Below are positions 22,066-32,520 of a DNA stretch of 64,000 nt, one piece after another. The position numbers and the translations under genes are program-made. Source of the DNA: Amblyomma americanum (Eukaryota; Arthropoda; Arachnida; Ixodida; Ixodidae); the NCBI RefSeq assembly GCF_052857255.1, contig NC_135498.1, positions 116,255,134 through 116,319,133 on the forward strand. The letters are read 5' to 3'. Positions within the stretch are counted from its first letter, which is position 1. Each line of letters opens with the position of its first letter. A model generated the notes under the pieces. The model was given only the letters and a program-made list of their open reading frames with translations. It was not told where the DNA came from and ran no database searches.

Positions 22066-22500
22066 TGTGGGAAGCCTGCTAGATTCCCGCCGTGGCGTCT
22101 GCGCGGCATCCCGCGTCGCTCTCTTTCCCTTTCTCCCGCCTCGGGCGGCGGAGAGACGGCTGGTGGCTAAGCGCTGTCATTCGGCCGCAGCTCCGTCCCC
22201 GGCTTCCCAAGGGCCTTTGCCATTGGTGACTATTGGCGGGAATTCGGGACTCGTTTGGGGTGGTCACGCGACGCGCGACCGTCCGAGCTTGGCCCAGAGA
22301 GAGGGACCCCTCCGAGACAGCGTAAGGTGCGTACGTTACTGTTCGTCCGGGCCGGCCTCTGCCGTTCGGACCAGTTCATACTCGAGCTCGCCAGCGTGGG
22401 TCCTCGATCCGCCGCGGCTCGAGCCTGTCCAGGGGTCCAACGACCTCTGACAGGCGCACCTTGCGTTGACTGCCCACTCTCTCTCGCAAACGGCCCAACG
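22066..22500 (+). repeat. Extra partial LTR (first 435 bp) before the 3' LTR
   Basis: Begins TGTGGGAAGCCTGC right after the PPT and follows the LTR to CGGCCCAACG, about LTR position 435, then stops; GGA and a full LTR follow. At early variable positions it agrees with the 5' LTR (ATTCCCGCC, GCGGCATCC) more than with the adjacent 3' LTR. It also has private differences (GCTCCGTCCCC, CTCGTTTGG). The break point and the join share GG. Confidence 0.9.
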
Positions 22501-22503
22501 GGA

Positions 22504-23295
22504 TGTGGGAAGCCTGCTAGATTCGCGCCGTGGCGTCTGCGCGTCATCCCGCGTCGCTCTCTTTCCCTTTCTCCCGCCTCGGGCGGCGGAGAGACGGCTG
22601 GTGGCTAAGCGCTGTCATTCGGCCGCAGCTCCGCCCCCGGCTTCCCAAGGGCCTTTGCCATTGGTGACTTTTGGCGGGAATTCGGGACCCGTTTGGGGTG
22701 GTCGCGCGGCGCACGACCGTCCGAGCGGGGCCCAGAGAGAGGGACCCCTCCGAGACAGCGTAAGGTGCGTACGTTACTGTTCGTCCGGGCCGGCCTCTGC
22801 CGTTCGGACCAGTTCATACTCGAGCTCGCCAGCGTGGGTCCTCGATCCGCCGCGGCTCGAGCCTGTCCAGCGGTCCAACGACCTCTGACAGGCGCACCTT
22901 GCGTTGACTGCCCACTCTCTCTCGCAAACGGCCCAATGGCCGACACGAGAGAGATCACAGCACTGCCACGGGGACAATCTCCTGCAGCGGCGTGCTAGCG
23001 GCGTGCATTTCTCTTGTTCCCCTGAGCGCGCACCGGAACCTTGCTCTGAGCGCGCCCCGGGACGGGGTGACTGTTGAGTGTGTGTATGTACCGCTGGAGG
23101 ACGGCGTCAATAAACGTCTCCTTTGTGAACTTGGAGGCCTGTTTCTTGCGGCGAGCCGCTCTCCTCTCTACAGAGGTTGAACGCCGCCACAGCGGTGCCC
23201 CAGGGTGCGTGTGGTGACCTCTGATCGGGGCCCTTGGCTCGCGCGAAGCTCGAACCCGCGGTGTGTAGTGGCCTGTGCCTACTGAGAAACCCACA
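22504..23295 (+). repeat. Gypsy-1 3' LTR (792 bp)
   Basis: TGTGGG to CCCACA, with AATAAA at about 23109-23114. It differs from the 5' LTR at about 20 sites and one single-base indel by my count. Confidence 0.95.
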
Positions 23296-23299
23296 CGCG
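23296..23299. repeat. Gypsy-1 target duplication, right
   Basis: CGCG, matching 14943-14946. Confidence 0.8.
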
Positions 23300-24141
23300 C
23301 CATTGCCTTTTCTTTGCAACAGGAAAATTTGTTGTTATGATGACCTAAACTCATCGTCATTCCACTACTTCCTCTAATTACGCTCGTAAGACAAGAACCA
23401 GATCCGAAAATAGTGTTTAATGCACGTACCCCTTTTCGGCGGCATGGTGAGACCTGTATGCCTGTTTACTTCGGTTTCTCTGAAATTGCAGGGTTCCCAA
23501 AACGATGCTCACATCTCTCGCGTTCAGGTTGCTTGATCCCTTCATACAACAGCAGATATTACACGAAAACAACGCAAATAACTGAGAATGCAGGCGCGAA
23601 AGACACAACTTTTTGCATTGAAATGTACAGCAGACCCAGCACTTCCGGGACATGCCGCCCAACTTCCGGTGGCTTCACTTGCGCCCACTTCAGAAAGCGG
23701 GAATGCGGCATCCAGTTCCCTAGTGGAGATCAGTGGCAAATACAGCAAGATTCTCTCTTAACTGCATCTGGACTTCCTTTGAGACATCATGATCGCTTTT
23801 GTTCTGACATATGTTCCCGTCTTTGGCATAGCCACGTGTGAAGAGCGATTGGAAATTCAGTCCCTGAGGAGGTCTCATTCACAAGACTTTGCCCTAATCT
23901 TCAAAACGCATGTCGAACAATGAGAGCCCGTACAGTGTTCCTATATGTCAGTATGCGAAAGTGCCCTTTTGCTCCTTGATTCTTGATGCGGTATTGTCAC
24001 GTCTGCCATGCCGTGGAAAAAACCGCCCTCACCTCGAGAATGTTTTCCAAAAATGTGGCTTAACTCCATTTCGAACATTATCTGATGGGAGCGTTGTGTC
24101 TATAATTATGCCTCAGCAGCCAAAAGTTTTATGTAAGAAAT
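23300..24141. other. No gene recognised
   Basis: Apart from the 23702-23750 repeat nothing is supported. I looked here for a 3' LTR of Gypsy-2 matching 30045-30344 and found none. Confidence 0.4.
23702..23750 (+). repeat. Inverted partner of 14001-14050
   Basis: Shares ATGCGGCAT and CCCTAGTGGAGATCAGTGG with the reverse complement of 14001-14050. Confidence 0.6.
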
Positions 24142-24798
24142 TTATGTAAGATGGACGTGGTACGGCTTCATCCGAGCGACGTGGACAACTTCAGAGGTTG
24201 GCTGTCTAGAAGAGCAAACTGTTCCTTGGGGGAGAACTTCGTATATAACTTCACCGAGCTGGCAGAGCACCTCGTAAGGGCCAAAGTATCTGCGTAGCAG
24301 CTTCTCAGAGCGTCCTCGCATGCGGATTGGGCTCCACACCCAGACTTGTTCGCCGGGCAGGTAACGCACATTTCGGTGGCGGAGGTTGTCGCGCCGAGCG
24401 TCGCGAACTTGCTGGTGCCGGATGCGCTGTCGAGCGAGTTGGCGGGCGGCCTCAGCGTAACGAAGAAATTTGGCAGCACCCATAACCGAGGGGCTAGCGC
24501 TAGCTGGAAGCAGCACTACATCCAGCATGGTTGTGGCTTCGCGACCATGTACTAAACGAAATGGAGTGAAGCCTGTCATTTCCTGGACCGCGGTATTATA
24601 GGCAAAGGTGACATAAGGGAGTATGGCGTCCCAGTTCCGGTGGTCCTCGTCGACATACATAGAAATCATGTCGGCGATCGTCTTGTTGAGCCGTTCGATG
24701 AGGCCGTTCGTTTTAGGGTGGTAAGCGGTTGTTTTGCGGTGACTGGTGCCGCTCAGGAGCATAACCTCCCGAGTAAGGGCCGAGGTGAACGCTGTTCC
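24142..24798 (-). pseudogene. Gypsy-2 integrase, C-terminal half
   Basis: Begins at the solo LTR junction with GTAFTS and continues GTSHRKTTAYHPKTNGLIER, which includes the catalytic Glu of the DDE triad (LIERLNKTI). It goes on with MSMYVDEDHRNWDAILPYV, FAYNTAVQEMTGFTPF and a C-terminal YFGPYEVLCQLGEVIYEV. It ends at a stop near 24145. This half is uninterrupted over 206 codons from the first Met. The partner half lies at 25555-26080. Confidence 0.9.
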
Positions 24799-24802
24799 CC
24801 TG
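24799..24802. repeat. Solo LTR target duplication, left
   Basis: CCTG, equal to 25551-25554. Confidence 0.85.
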
Positions 24803-25550
24803 TGATATGCTTGGGTATCGGAACCGAGATCTTCACCGTATGACGATGAACTCTGCAGACGACGGAGGGAAGCCTTCAGGAGGGTTGGTAAACATGAAGG
24901 TTTATTTACATATTTACAACAGAAGCAGGGAGACCAAAAGTCAGAGATGAAGTCCCGTGAAACCAGCCAAATTGCGGCTTAAATACAGTGGATATCCCCT
25001 AGGCACCTAGCTAGGGAACCGGTGGTTGATCAAGCGTCCAATGGGCAGACACACTCTTCATAGTCTCCGCCCTAACTCCGTGACCGCTCCACCCTCACAA
25101 ACCCCTGCACAGGCGATAAGGAATCATGGCGCCTTGAGGTCCTGGAATGCTGTTTCCGACGGGTTGACCAGGTGCATAAGGTCGCTGGCTTTGCAGGCGG
25201 TGATCCCCTCCATGGGAAAGATGCGTACTGACGGCCCCATGAATTCCAGAGGGTAAGATGAATCAGCCGCGTCCGCCCCCGCTTTGTCTGGCCGCGCAGG
25301 AGCAAATGAGCGAGGAGGGTCCGGTGCCTTTGTTCGGGTCTTTCTGCCGGTCCACGTGAGGGCGCAGTTCGGGAGAAATGCCGCATTCCATACTCCGGAC
25401 GAAGGAATTAGAGGCCTTTCGTCACAGCTCGCCGTCGCCAGGAGCCGTTCCTAATCCTCTTCTCAGGACGACAGCACCTTTGGTCAAACATAGTTCGATA
25501 GCGCTTGTCGGGCTCGTCTGTTCCCACTGTCGGGGCCTCCGATCACAACA
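24803..25550 (-). mobile_element. Solo LTR inserted in Gypsy-2 integrase (748 bp)
   Basis: On the plus strand it starts TGATATGCTTGG and ends TCACAACA; on the minus strand it runs TGTTGTGATC to GCATATCA. CCTG flanks it on both sides (24799-24802 and 25551-25554). Removing it and one CCTG rejoins the integrase codons without shift. On the minus strand there is TATTTAAG near 24985 and AATAAA near 24898-24903, so its transcription runs on the minus strand, as in its host. Its internal region was lost, presumably by LTR-LTR recombination. It is not obviously related to the LTRs of Gypsy-1 or Gypsy-3. Confidence 0.88.
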
Positions 25551-25554
25551 CCTG
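25551..25554. repeat. Solo LTR target duplication, right
   Basis: CCTG, equal to 24799-24802. Confidence 0.85.
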
Positions 25555-26080
25555 TCAGTTTAAACGATGGTGGGTGCACCATGATGAAACACAATGTTCT
25601 GAATGAAGTTCGCAATTTCGCCAGCTGTACCACGGGGAAGAGGTTTAGTCCCACACTATCGGCTGGGGTAGTCGGTGGCGACCACAATGTGGCGGTTATC
25701 CAGCGAGGCCTCCGGAAATGGGCCGAGTATGTCCATGCCGAGTTGGTGGAAGGGGACCTGAGGCGGATCAATAGGCTGGAGTAGGCCGGCTGGCTTAGTC
25801 GGCGGCGTCTTGGGACGCTGGCACTCGCGGCAAGTTCTTATTTAACGCTTCACAACTGCAGCAACCCTGGGGCAGTAATATTTTTGCCGTATTCGTGCCA
25901 AAGTTCGACAAAAACCCAGGTGACCAGAAGATGGGTCATCATGGCTCGCCTGCAGGACTTCGTCGCGAAGGGCCGTAGGCACGACGAGTAGATAGACAGC
26001 TTCTGTTGGACTGTAGTTTTTCTTATACAGGACGTCGTCACGTAAACAGAACGACGACCGCCCGCGCGAAAAGCTTCGCA
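25555..26080 (-). pseudogene. Gypsy-2 integrase, zinc domain and first half of the core
   Basis: The zinc domain reads SHDDPSSGHLGFCRTLARI with the two His; the CxxC pair follows in another frame. The core has a segment of the form PFHQLGMDILGPFPEA (first catalytic Asp), then IANFIQNIVFHHGAPT and an ACT GAC AGG end that gives the second catalytic Asp just before the solo LTR. At least two frame changes and a TAA in place of an Ile-like codon are visible near 25560. The continuation is at 24142-24798. Confidence 0.85.
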
Positions 26081-27620
26081 GTGGAAGCTGAGCGCTTCCT
26101 TCTAGATACTCAATGAGAGGCCGTAGTTCGTTGTCGTCCCTTTGGTGTTGAATGAGAATGGACGTGGAGATGGCGCGAAGAAAAAACGGAATCGTCGTCG
26201 GGGTCAGCTCGATTGTCCTCGACAGGAGCACGTAACAAACAGTCGGCATCACTGTGCTTCCTACCAGACTTATCGACGATGGTGACATCGAATTCCTGAA
26301 GTCGAAGGCTCCAGTGTGCAAGCCGTCCCGAGGGATCTTTGAGGTTCGCCAGCCAACACAGCGAGTGGTGGTCGCTGACGACCCTGAAAGGGCGGCGATA
26401 TAGGTACGGGCGAAATTTATTTACTGCCCACGCAATGGCCAGGCATTATTTTTAGGTGGTGGAATAGTTCGCCTCAGATCGTAACAGGGTGCGGTTTGTG
26501 TATGCGATTACGCGTTCGAGACTATCCCGCCTCTGCACAAGGACCGCACCGAGGCCTGTGTTGCTGGCGTCTGTGTGTAGTTCAGTGTCGGCTGACTCGT
26601 CGAAGTGTCCAAGGATGGGCGTACTTTGGAGACGTGTGCGGAGGTCCTCAAAGGCTTGCTGCTGCTCCAGGCCCAGGAAGAACGGTTAGGAATCTTTCGT
26701 GTGTCGGGTGAGGGGCTCAGCGATCTGGGAGTTCTGCGCAAAACGCCGATAATAGGTGCAGAGACCCAGAAAGCGGCGCACACTGCGCTTATGGATGGGT
26801 ACAGGAAAAGCTGCCACAGCAGCAGTCTTATCGGTGTCTGGGCTAACCCCTTTAGCGCTCACGATGTGGCCCAGAAACTTCAACTCTTCGAATGCGAAGT
26901 GACACTTTTCGGGCTTCATGGAAGGACCGGCCGAACAATTTGTTTCGAACACAGCGCGCAGGCGTCTCAGGGACTCTTCGAACGTGTCAACGAAGATGGC
27001 AACGTCATCGAAGTACACGAGACAGGACAGCCATTTGAGATCGGCAAAAACGGTGTCCATCATCCTCTGAAAGGTGCAAGGGCCGAGCACAGGCTGAAAA
27101 GGCGCACCCGGAATTCATAGAGACCGTCCGGTGTAATAAAGGCGGTCTTTTCCCGGTCGCATTCGTCCACCTCGATTTGCCAATAGCCGCCTCGTAAATC
27201 TAGCTACGAGAAGTACTTGGCGTGGCGCAGCCGTTATAGGGAGTCATCAATACGCTGGAGAGGATAAGCATCCTTTTTTGTGACTTTGTTTAAACGTCTG
27301 TAATCAATGCAGAATCGTAGGGTTCCATCTTTCTTTGCTACTAGAATAGGCGACGCCCACGGGCTCGTCGACGGCTGTATCACGTCGTCCTGGAGCATTT
27401 CATGAAAATGGCGGCGAATGGCATCGCGCTCCTTCGAAGAGATCTGGTAAGGCGGCTGACATAACGGCCGTTGGTTGGCGTCAACTATAATTCGGTGCTT
27501 TGTGAGTGGTGTCTGCCTGACCTTGGAGGTCGAGGCAAAACAGTCGCAGAAAGACTGGAGAACGCTTTCCACGCAGCGTTTCTTATTAGATGGTAGGTTT
27601 GGGTTCACGCCAGTTTTATG
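26081..27620 (-). pseudogene. Gypsy-2 reverse transcriptase and RNase H
   Basis: From the right: [14 protein letters not shown] and [39 protein letters not shown], then a stop near 27233 and a short damaged part (LDLRGGYWQIEVDE). Next come PCTFQRMMDTVF and VYFDDVAIFVDTFEESL with the active-site YFDD at 27004-27015, the thumb (FLGLCTYYRRFAQNSQI), and RNase H ([28 protein letters not shown]). The RNase H part runs in several frames with stops. All catalytic Asp residues of RT are still readable, so decay appears neutral. Confidence 0.88.
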
Positions 27621-27852
27621 GTTTGGTTTATGAGGGTTTAACGTCCCAAAGCGACCCAGGCTATGAGGGACGCCGTAGTGAAGGGCTCCGGAAATTTCGA
27701 CCACCTGGGGTTCTTTAACGTGCAGTGACATCGCACAGTACACGGGCCTCTAGAATTTCGCCTCCATCAAAATTCGATCGCCGCGGCCGGGATCGATCCC
27801 GCGTCTTTCGGGCCAGCAGCCGAGCGCCATAACCACTCAGCCACCGCGGCGC
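27621..27852 (-). mobile_element. Ruka-like SINE inserted in Gypsy-2 pol
   Basis: Minus-strand SINE with A-box-like GGTGGCTGAGTGGTTATGG, B-box-like GGGATCGATCCCGG, the GATGTCACTGCACGTTAAAG body and a CATAAACCAAACCATAAA tail. It is the same subfamily as 2894-3126 (both have the GCCCTTCACTACGGCG block). The plus-strand flanks show CAGTTTTATG at 27611-27620 and CAGTTTTTATG at 27860-27870, possibly an imperfect target duplication. It lies between the protease and the RT domain. Confidence 0.85.
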
Positions 27853-28179
27853 CTTCAGTCAGTTTTTATGAGATTGGTCGGTTTCCCCACTGATGCCGGG
27901 GCTCCGGACAAAGCGTGCTGTCTCGAGAATTCGCTGAGTTCCTCGAAATACGCAATAGCTGTTCTGCCAGGCAAACACCAAGAGTTCGGTTCGCCCTTTG
28001 TTCAGTTCAACAATTCCTTGAGCAACACTGGCTTGCCGACCAAGGAGCAGCGACATGTTGGTTTCAGCGATGCCACGAATTTTGGTGCTGTGATCACAAT
28101 CTACAGTAACAAACATGCTGGATCTTGACGGGAACAAAACGTGGTCGTCACAGACGCATAACAGCCCTGCGTGGCTCGG

Positions 28180-28545
28180 CATCGTCGTCTACAGGGTCTT
28201 GGGTGGAAAACGACACGATTAGCTCCTGGAGGTTGATAACGGCACCATACTCCTGAAGGAAATCGAAACCGAGTATGAGGTCTTTGGAGCACTCGGGTAA
28301 CAAACCAAAGCAACCAGGGAAAGTAACACCGCGCATCTTGATTCGCGAAGTGCAAACACCGATCGGTGTTGCCACGTGGCCAGCAGCTGTCCGGATCTGC
28401 GGCCCAGACCAAGGAGTCAGAACATTCCTCAAGGCCGTGGCCTACTGTCTGCTCATTACAGAAAAATCGACGCCGGTATCCACGAGTGCGGTAACATCGT
28501 GGTTGTTGGCGGATACCGGAACTACCGCGGAGACCAGTCGGTCGC
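28180..28545 (-). pseudogene. Gypsy-2 aspartic protease
   Basis: The catalytic triad reads ALVDTGVDFSV, with DTG at 28472-28480. The conserved C-terminal ILGFDFLQEYGAVINL follows in the frame ending near 28150. The intervening part changes frame. Located between the gag zinc knuckle and RT, as expected for Ty3/Gypsy. From about 27853 to 28180 there is a further coding-like minus-strand stretch (KGRTELLVFAWQNSYCV) that links protease to RT. Confidence 0.8.
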
Positions 28546-28662
28546 AGCGCATTGTCGAGGTCGTCGGGTCAGGTCGTCGGTCGGAGCGTCGCGGCGAATC
28601 GTCGCGTGGAGGCTCTTGACTCGGTCCAGTAGCGGCAGCCCTACTCCCGGAGGACGCCGTCT

Positions 28663-29061
28663 TCAGTTTTCCCGACGTGGGGACGGACCTCTGAACTGGC
28701 CAGAGGATGACGGGCGGCCGGGCGAAGAGAACCGCCTTGGGGATGGCGATCGGGATTGGCGTCGCTGCGAGATCGAAGATTGCACGTTATCAGTCAAGTA
28801 CTGTTCGATATCCCGTGGTCTTTCACCGTTGCGTGGTCGAGGTGCGTCAGGTGAAAACCCCCTTAAGCCCATCCTGCGGTAGGGGAAGTGGCGGAGGATG
28901 TGGCCGGGCTCTCCGCAGTGATAACAGAGCGGCCGATTGTTTGGCGTACGCCAAACGTGCGCTTTGCTCACGGGGGGCCTGAACTCCTGCGGCACGGAGG
29001 GTACTGTTGCGATTGGATCCTGCAGGTATGGCACAGGAGCACCGGGGTAAAAGGCTCGCAT
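28663..29061 (-). pseudogene. Gypsy-2 gag, nucleocapsid end
   Basis: Contains one zinc knuckle at 28885-28926, CYHCGEPGHILRHF, in which the last Cys is Phe (TTC). Upstream is a Pro-rich stretch (FYPGAPVPYLQDPI) and downstream a basic Arg/Ser/Pro-rich tail typical of nucleocapsids (SQRRQSRSPSPRRFSSPGRP). The frame joins the capsid region at 29092 after a break. Loss of the fourth zinc ligand would prevent normal RNA binding. Confidence 0.82.
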
Positions 29062-29091
29062 CGCTGGCCCGGGACTTCGTATCGCCTCGCT

Positions 29092-30015
29092 TTACGTCAT
29101 AACGAAGGTCGCCGGGTGTGGAACTGGGGGTGGCTGCACAACTCGTCGGATTTCTTCGCGGACCACGTCCGTTACGGCAGCGACGCTGACCTGTGGAGCT
29201 TCAAAGCGAAGTTTCGCCAGTTCCTCGCGCACAAGGCTTCTTACAAGATCCCGAAGCTCCTTGGCGGGTAGCGACGTGGACGTGTACTGGGAAGCGGCTG
29301 CTACAGTAGCCTGACGTCCGTAGTGAGCGCCCCGTTCCTGCAGAGAGCGCTCGATACCCATTGCCTCCTTGGTGAAGTCGGACACTGTTCGTGGCGGGAC
29401 ACGGACCAGTCCAGCAAACAGCTGCTCTTTTACGCCAAGCATTAAGTGGCGTACCTTCTGCGCTTCGGGCATAGCACAGTAGGCCCGATTGAACAGTCGC
29501 ATCATGTCCTCGATGAACATCGCGACGCCCTCGTTCGGCTGCTTTGATCTCGAGCGCAGGGCGATTTGAGCCTTCTCGTTTCTTTGGCTGCTGGTAAATG
29601 TCGCTAGTAGCTCTCGACCAAAAGCCTCCCAGGTGGTAAAGGAAGCTTCGTGGTTGACAAACCACGTTTAGGCCGAGTCCTGCAGCGCAAAGTAGACGTT
29701 GCGTAGCTTGCGCTCGCCGTCCCACTCATTGAAACCCGCCACTCTGTCAAAGCTTGACAACCAGTCCTTGACGTCATCGATCCTGTCCCCGTGGAACGGC
29801 GGCGGCGACCGAGGTCCGTGAAGGACGAATGGCGGGGCACTCCCGGAATGCTGAGTTGTCTGGCTAGCCGCGGTGGATATAATGGCCCTTACCGGCGAGG
29901 TCAGTTGGCCGAACTCGGGTTGTAGGCCTCGCAGGTGGCGGCTCGCCTTGTGGACTGTTGTTGTAGCCACGCGTTGAGAGCTGATGTCAAAGGTGTCCTC
30001 GAGGTCAGCGTACAT
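29092..30015 (-). pseudogene. Gypsy-2 gag, matrix and capsid part
   Basis: The likely start is the ATG at 30013-30015, giving MYADLEDTFDISSQRVATTT. An LHGPRSPPPFHGDRIDDVKD motif leads into DWLSSFDRVAGFNEWDGERK and then a stop near 29671 and a frame break (about 29530-29670). The second part has FIEDMMRLFNRAYCAMPEAQ and KVRHLMLGVKEQLFAGLV, as in retrotransposon gag C-terminal capsid domains. The start lies about 30 bases from the candidate 5' LTR end, a short leader. Confidence 0.82.
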
Positions 30016-30044
30016 GTGCCGTCACCCCAAACCTCCACCAAATA

Positions 30045-30344
30045 TGTCACCGAGAAACGGTTGACGTAAGCAGGGCTGGTTTACTTGCTTTACTTATACG
30101 TGCAAGTCTTTAGGACGCGCAAGGCAGCAGGCAGCACGAGAGATGAAGAAGACAAAGCATCTAGCCCCGAGATGGCTCAAGGCTTGCCAACTGCCAGGAA
30201 ATCCAGTTTGGCCGCGGTATGGCGCCACTAGAGGAGTAGTAATGTGGAAATATGCAGGCCAGGCTTTGTACACCGCATCAAGTAAAGATAAAACATTAAA
30301 CGTGGTGCGGCTTTCGTCATGGGGTGAACGCACCTGATAGAACA
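30045..30344 (-). repeat. Candidate Gypsy-2 5' LTR (about 300 bp)
   Basis: On the minus strand it begins TGTTCTATCAGG and ends CGGTGACA, directly before the short leader TATTTGGTGGAGGTTTGGGG, which could hold a primer site (TGGTGGAGG). No second copy exists in this window because the 3' end is missing, so the borders rest only on TG/CA ends and position before gag. Confidence 0.35.
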
Positions 30345-31194
30345 CAGGGTTAGCGGTAACGCGTGGCCGCGGCGCCTGTCCCCTCTATTAGATACTCGAA
30401 ATTCTCAGCACCGTTAGTCTATACGTCTTTATATATTTACCGCTACTGGCGTTATCGGTCTTCGTTTGAGTACGCTAAATAAATTAAGCCACCTTCCCTT
30501 AATAGTTAAAAAGTACCTAACGTATAGCCCCTACGGGCGCTCTGAAACTTCCAGTTTCGTCCAACGTCATGTCGACAGCACTGTCTGCTTTGAAAAAATT
30601 GAGACGCGCCCGGAAGAAGAGGACTAGGATGAGGGTAATAGAGAGTCCTTGTGGTCACAGAGGGACAAAGCGTATTATAACTCGACACCGAGTTTACACA
30701 CAGTGTCACAAGGTTCTTTCGTGTGGCAAACCTTTTTCAATATCAGGTCATTTAGACTCTATGCTCTAACGCGTATTTCCAGTAAGGCGACTTCGATAAA
30801 TACGAATGATGCAGTAGCTTTTTCAATTGCTTTAAGAAACGGAGAGCATTAGTAAGCAGTGTATACCGATGTGACATGCATCTGTTTGTTCGCTCTCTGA
30901 ACCATCAGCTTCCATACAGCGCGAAACAGAAAACTGTATTTCATGTTCCATCCTTACACCACTTTCCACACCATCACCACCACACTACTTTTATGTTACA
31001 ACCCCACAACACCTTTCCTGCGGAAATACGTCACCTCTATTAGGCGACCTTTGTCTGGGATGGCAACAAATACCATGCTCTCAAAAGAGCGAGTTTTAGC
31101 TCAATACGCAAATTCAAAATAAGTCGTATAGACGCCCTTCTGTTTATACTGTGTATACAGTGTGTTCATTTAGAATAAACTGCACCCCTCCAAC
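30345..31194. other. No gene recognised
   Basis: No supported feature seen. Confidence 0.4.
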
Positions 31195-31791
31195 CAAAAA
31201 CTAAGTTCAACCCAATGTTTCGAAGCCGAGTCAACTGCTTTATTAGGGGTGACTGAGGGCACTAGCTAGAGTCTTTAAGTATGGAGGGAAGGAGGGGTCT
31301 AAGGAACGAAAGCTGTGATGCAAAAGGCATGGGGGAGGAGGAGGAAGGGGGGAAGAGGTTAATGCTGTTAGTCACGTTGTCACACTGCGGGCAGGCGGTC
31401 AATGGCGACTTTTTTTCTTTGAGTTGAACAGCGAAGTCCTGGGACATATAATGGGGGCAGGTTCTCTTTTTTGCGATTGATGTTGTTCGGGGTGGTTGGG
31501 ATGTGCCTGGACTCCAGAAGGAACCTTTTGTGGTAATTTGTTTTGGTTCCGATGGTGCTGGTATCTTCGATGTTGATTCTATGGTCTGAGTTCTCGGAAT
31601 GTTCGGCTACAGGATTGCGCTGTCTTGCGAAGTTGCGGACGTCGTTTTTATGTTGCCGAATTATTTCTTTGAGATTTTTGGTTTCACCGACGTAGCTTGC
31701 GTCGCAGTCGGCACAAGGAATTTTGTAGACAATGACTTGGGCTCTTTCTCACCGCGCCCGGTCTTTGAGAACAGGTAGATCGTTGCGCTTT
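31195..31791 (-). pseudogene. Penelope-like element fragment with GIY-YIG nuclease
   Basis: The minus-strand frame from 31791 down to the stop at 31380-31382 has no ATG, so it is easily missed. It gives NDLPVLKDRAR, one stop, then VIVYKIPCADCDASYVGETK, the GIY-YIG-type start, followed by IIRQHKNDVRNF, NPVAEHSENSDHRI and RFLLESRHIP with the late catalytic Glu. The CxxC next to the nuclease start and the order are those of Penelope-like elements, where this nuclease follows RT. The RT itself is missing. AATAAA on the minus strand near 31240 and a 3' non-coding stretch to about 31195 may be the element's 3' end. A single in-frame stop is the only coding damage in the preserved part. Confidence 0.75.
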
Positions 31792-32267
31792 GCCTACCTG
31801 TTGTGTTTATAGGTGGTTTGTATACGCCACGTCTCTGAACAATCGCTTATAGGTGCCTCTCCTCACTCAGATGGGATCAATAATGTTCCTCCTATTTTAT
31901 CAAATGTATCCCCTGCAATATTACAATGAATCTGGAGTTTCCGCTCTTCTGTAAACGCAAGAAGGAAAGGGTACTTGATACTGCTCATGCACAGATGTAA
32001 GAGCTCCTTTGAAACAGTTTGGTAACCCAGGAAAACTGAAGCTTGTTCGGTCGACAGCGTTGGGAGGCGCGTCTTCGTTTCACTTCTGAGTATGCAACCT
32101 GCGTCGAGGTCTTTTTTTTTCTGCAACGCTTGGGCAACGACGTACGGGTAACGTTCACAGCGAAGTGCCTCGGCTTCTTCCGCATCCCGCCCTACCCCTC
32201 GTGACGCGATTGGCGTTTGAAGGCTGTCGGTTCTTTCATCACTTCCCTCATCTCTTCCTTAACGTGT
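31792..32267. other. No gene recognised
   Basis: The first part may be further decayed upstream sequence of the Penelope-like fragment, but I could not follow a motif. Confidence 0.35.
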
Positions 32268-32520
32268 TAAACCCGACCGCAGTGGCCGCGTTTCGATGGA
32301 TGTGAAACGCAAAAGGTGCCTTTGCGCTGTACGATGTCAGTGCACGTTAAAGATCCCAGGTGGTAGAAATTATTCCGGAGCCCTCCACTACGGGCCTCTT
32401 TCTTCCTTTCTTCTTTCACTCCTTCCTTTATCCCTTCCCTTAAGACGCTGTTCTGGTGTCCACCGAGATATGTGATACAGTTACTATGTCATTTCCTTTC
32501 CTGAATACCAATTTTCATTT
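32268..32520 (+). mobile_element. Ruka-like SINE, plus strand, 5'-truncated
   Basis: Starts at AACCCGACCGCAGTGGCC (B-box region), continues GTTTCGATGGATGTGAAACG, GATGTCAGTGCACGTTAAAG and the CTCCTTCCTTTATCCC tail, ending near ACCAATTTTCATTTT. The A-box half is lacking, as in the copies at 8236 and 44606. Confidence 0.72.

Larger units (their letters stand above)
14947..23295 (+). mobile_element. Ty3/Gypsy LTR retrotransposon (Gypsy-1), full length but defective
   Basis: Order: 5' LTR, PBS, gag, protease, RT, RNase H, integrase, long 3' non-coding part, PPT, partial LTR, 3' LTR. The RT-RNase H-IN order is that of Ty3/Gypsy. The LTRs start TGTGGG and end CCCACA, and CGCG flanks the whole element (14943-14946 and 23296-23299) as a 4-bp target duplication. 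By eye the two full LTRs differ at about 20 positions plus one indel over 791 bp, so insertion is not very old. Pol is broken by at least two frame changes and gag by several, so this copy cannot make its own proteins. No env-like frame is present between integrase and the PPT. Confidence 0.95.
24142..30344 (-). mobile_element. Old Ty3/Gypsy retrotransposon (Gypsy-2), minus strand, 3'-truncated
   Basis: Read from right to left: candidate 5' LTR, gag, protease, RT, RNase H, integrase. Frame changes and stops are frequent throughout. It has been hit by a solo LTR (24803-25550) and a SINE (27621-27852), so it is older than both. The left end stops right after the integrase stop codon and no 3' LTR follows. 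Its sequence differs clearly from Gypsy-1 (for example YFDD instead of YLDD), so it is a different family. Confidence 0.88.

Noticed and set aside
23300..24141. 3' LTR of Gypsy-2
   Set aside because: Nothing here matches the candidate 5' LTR at 30045-30344, so the element appears truncated.
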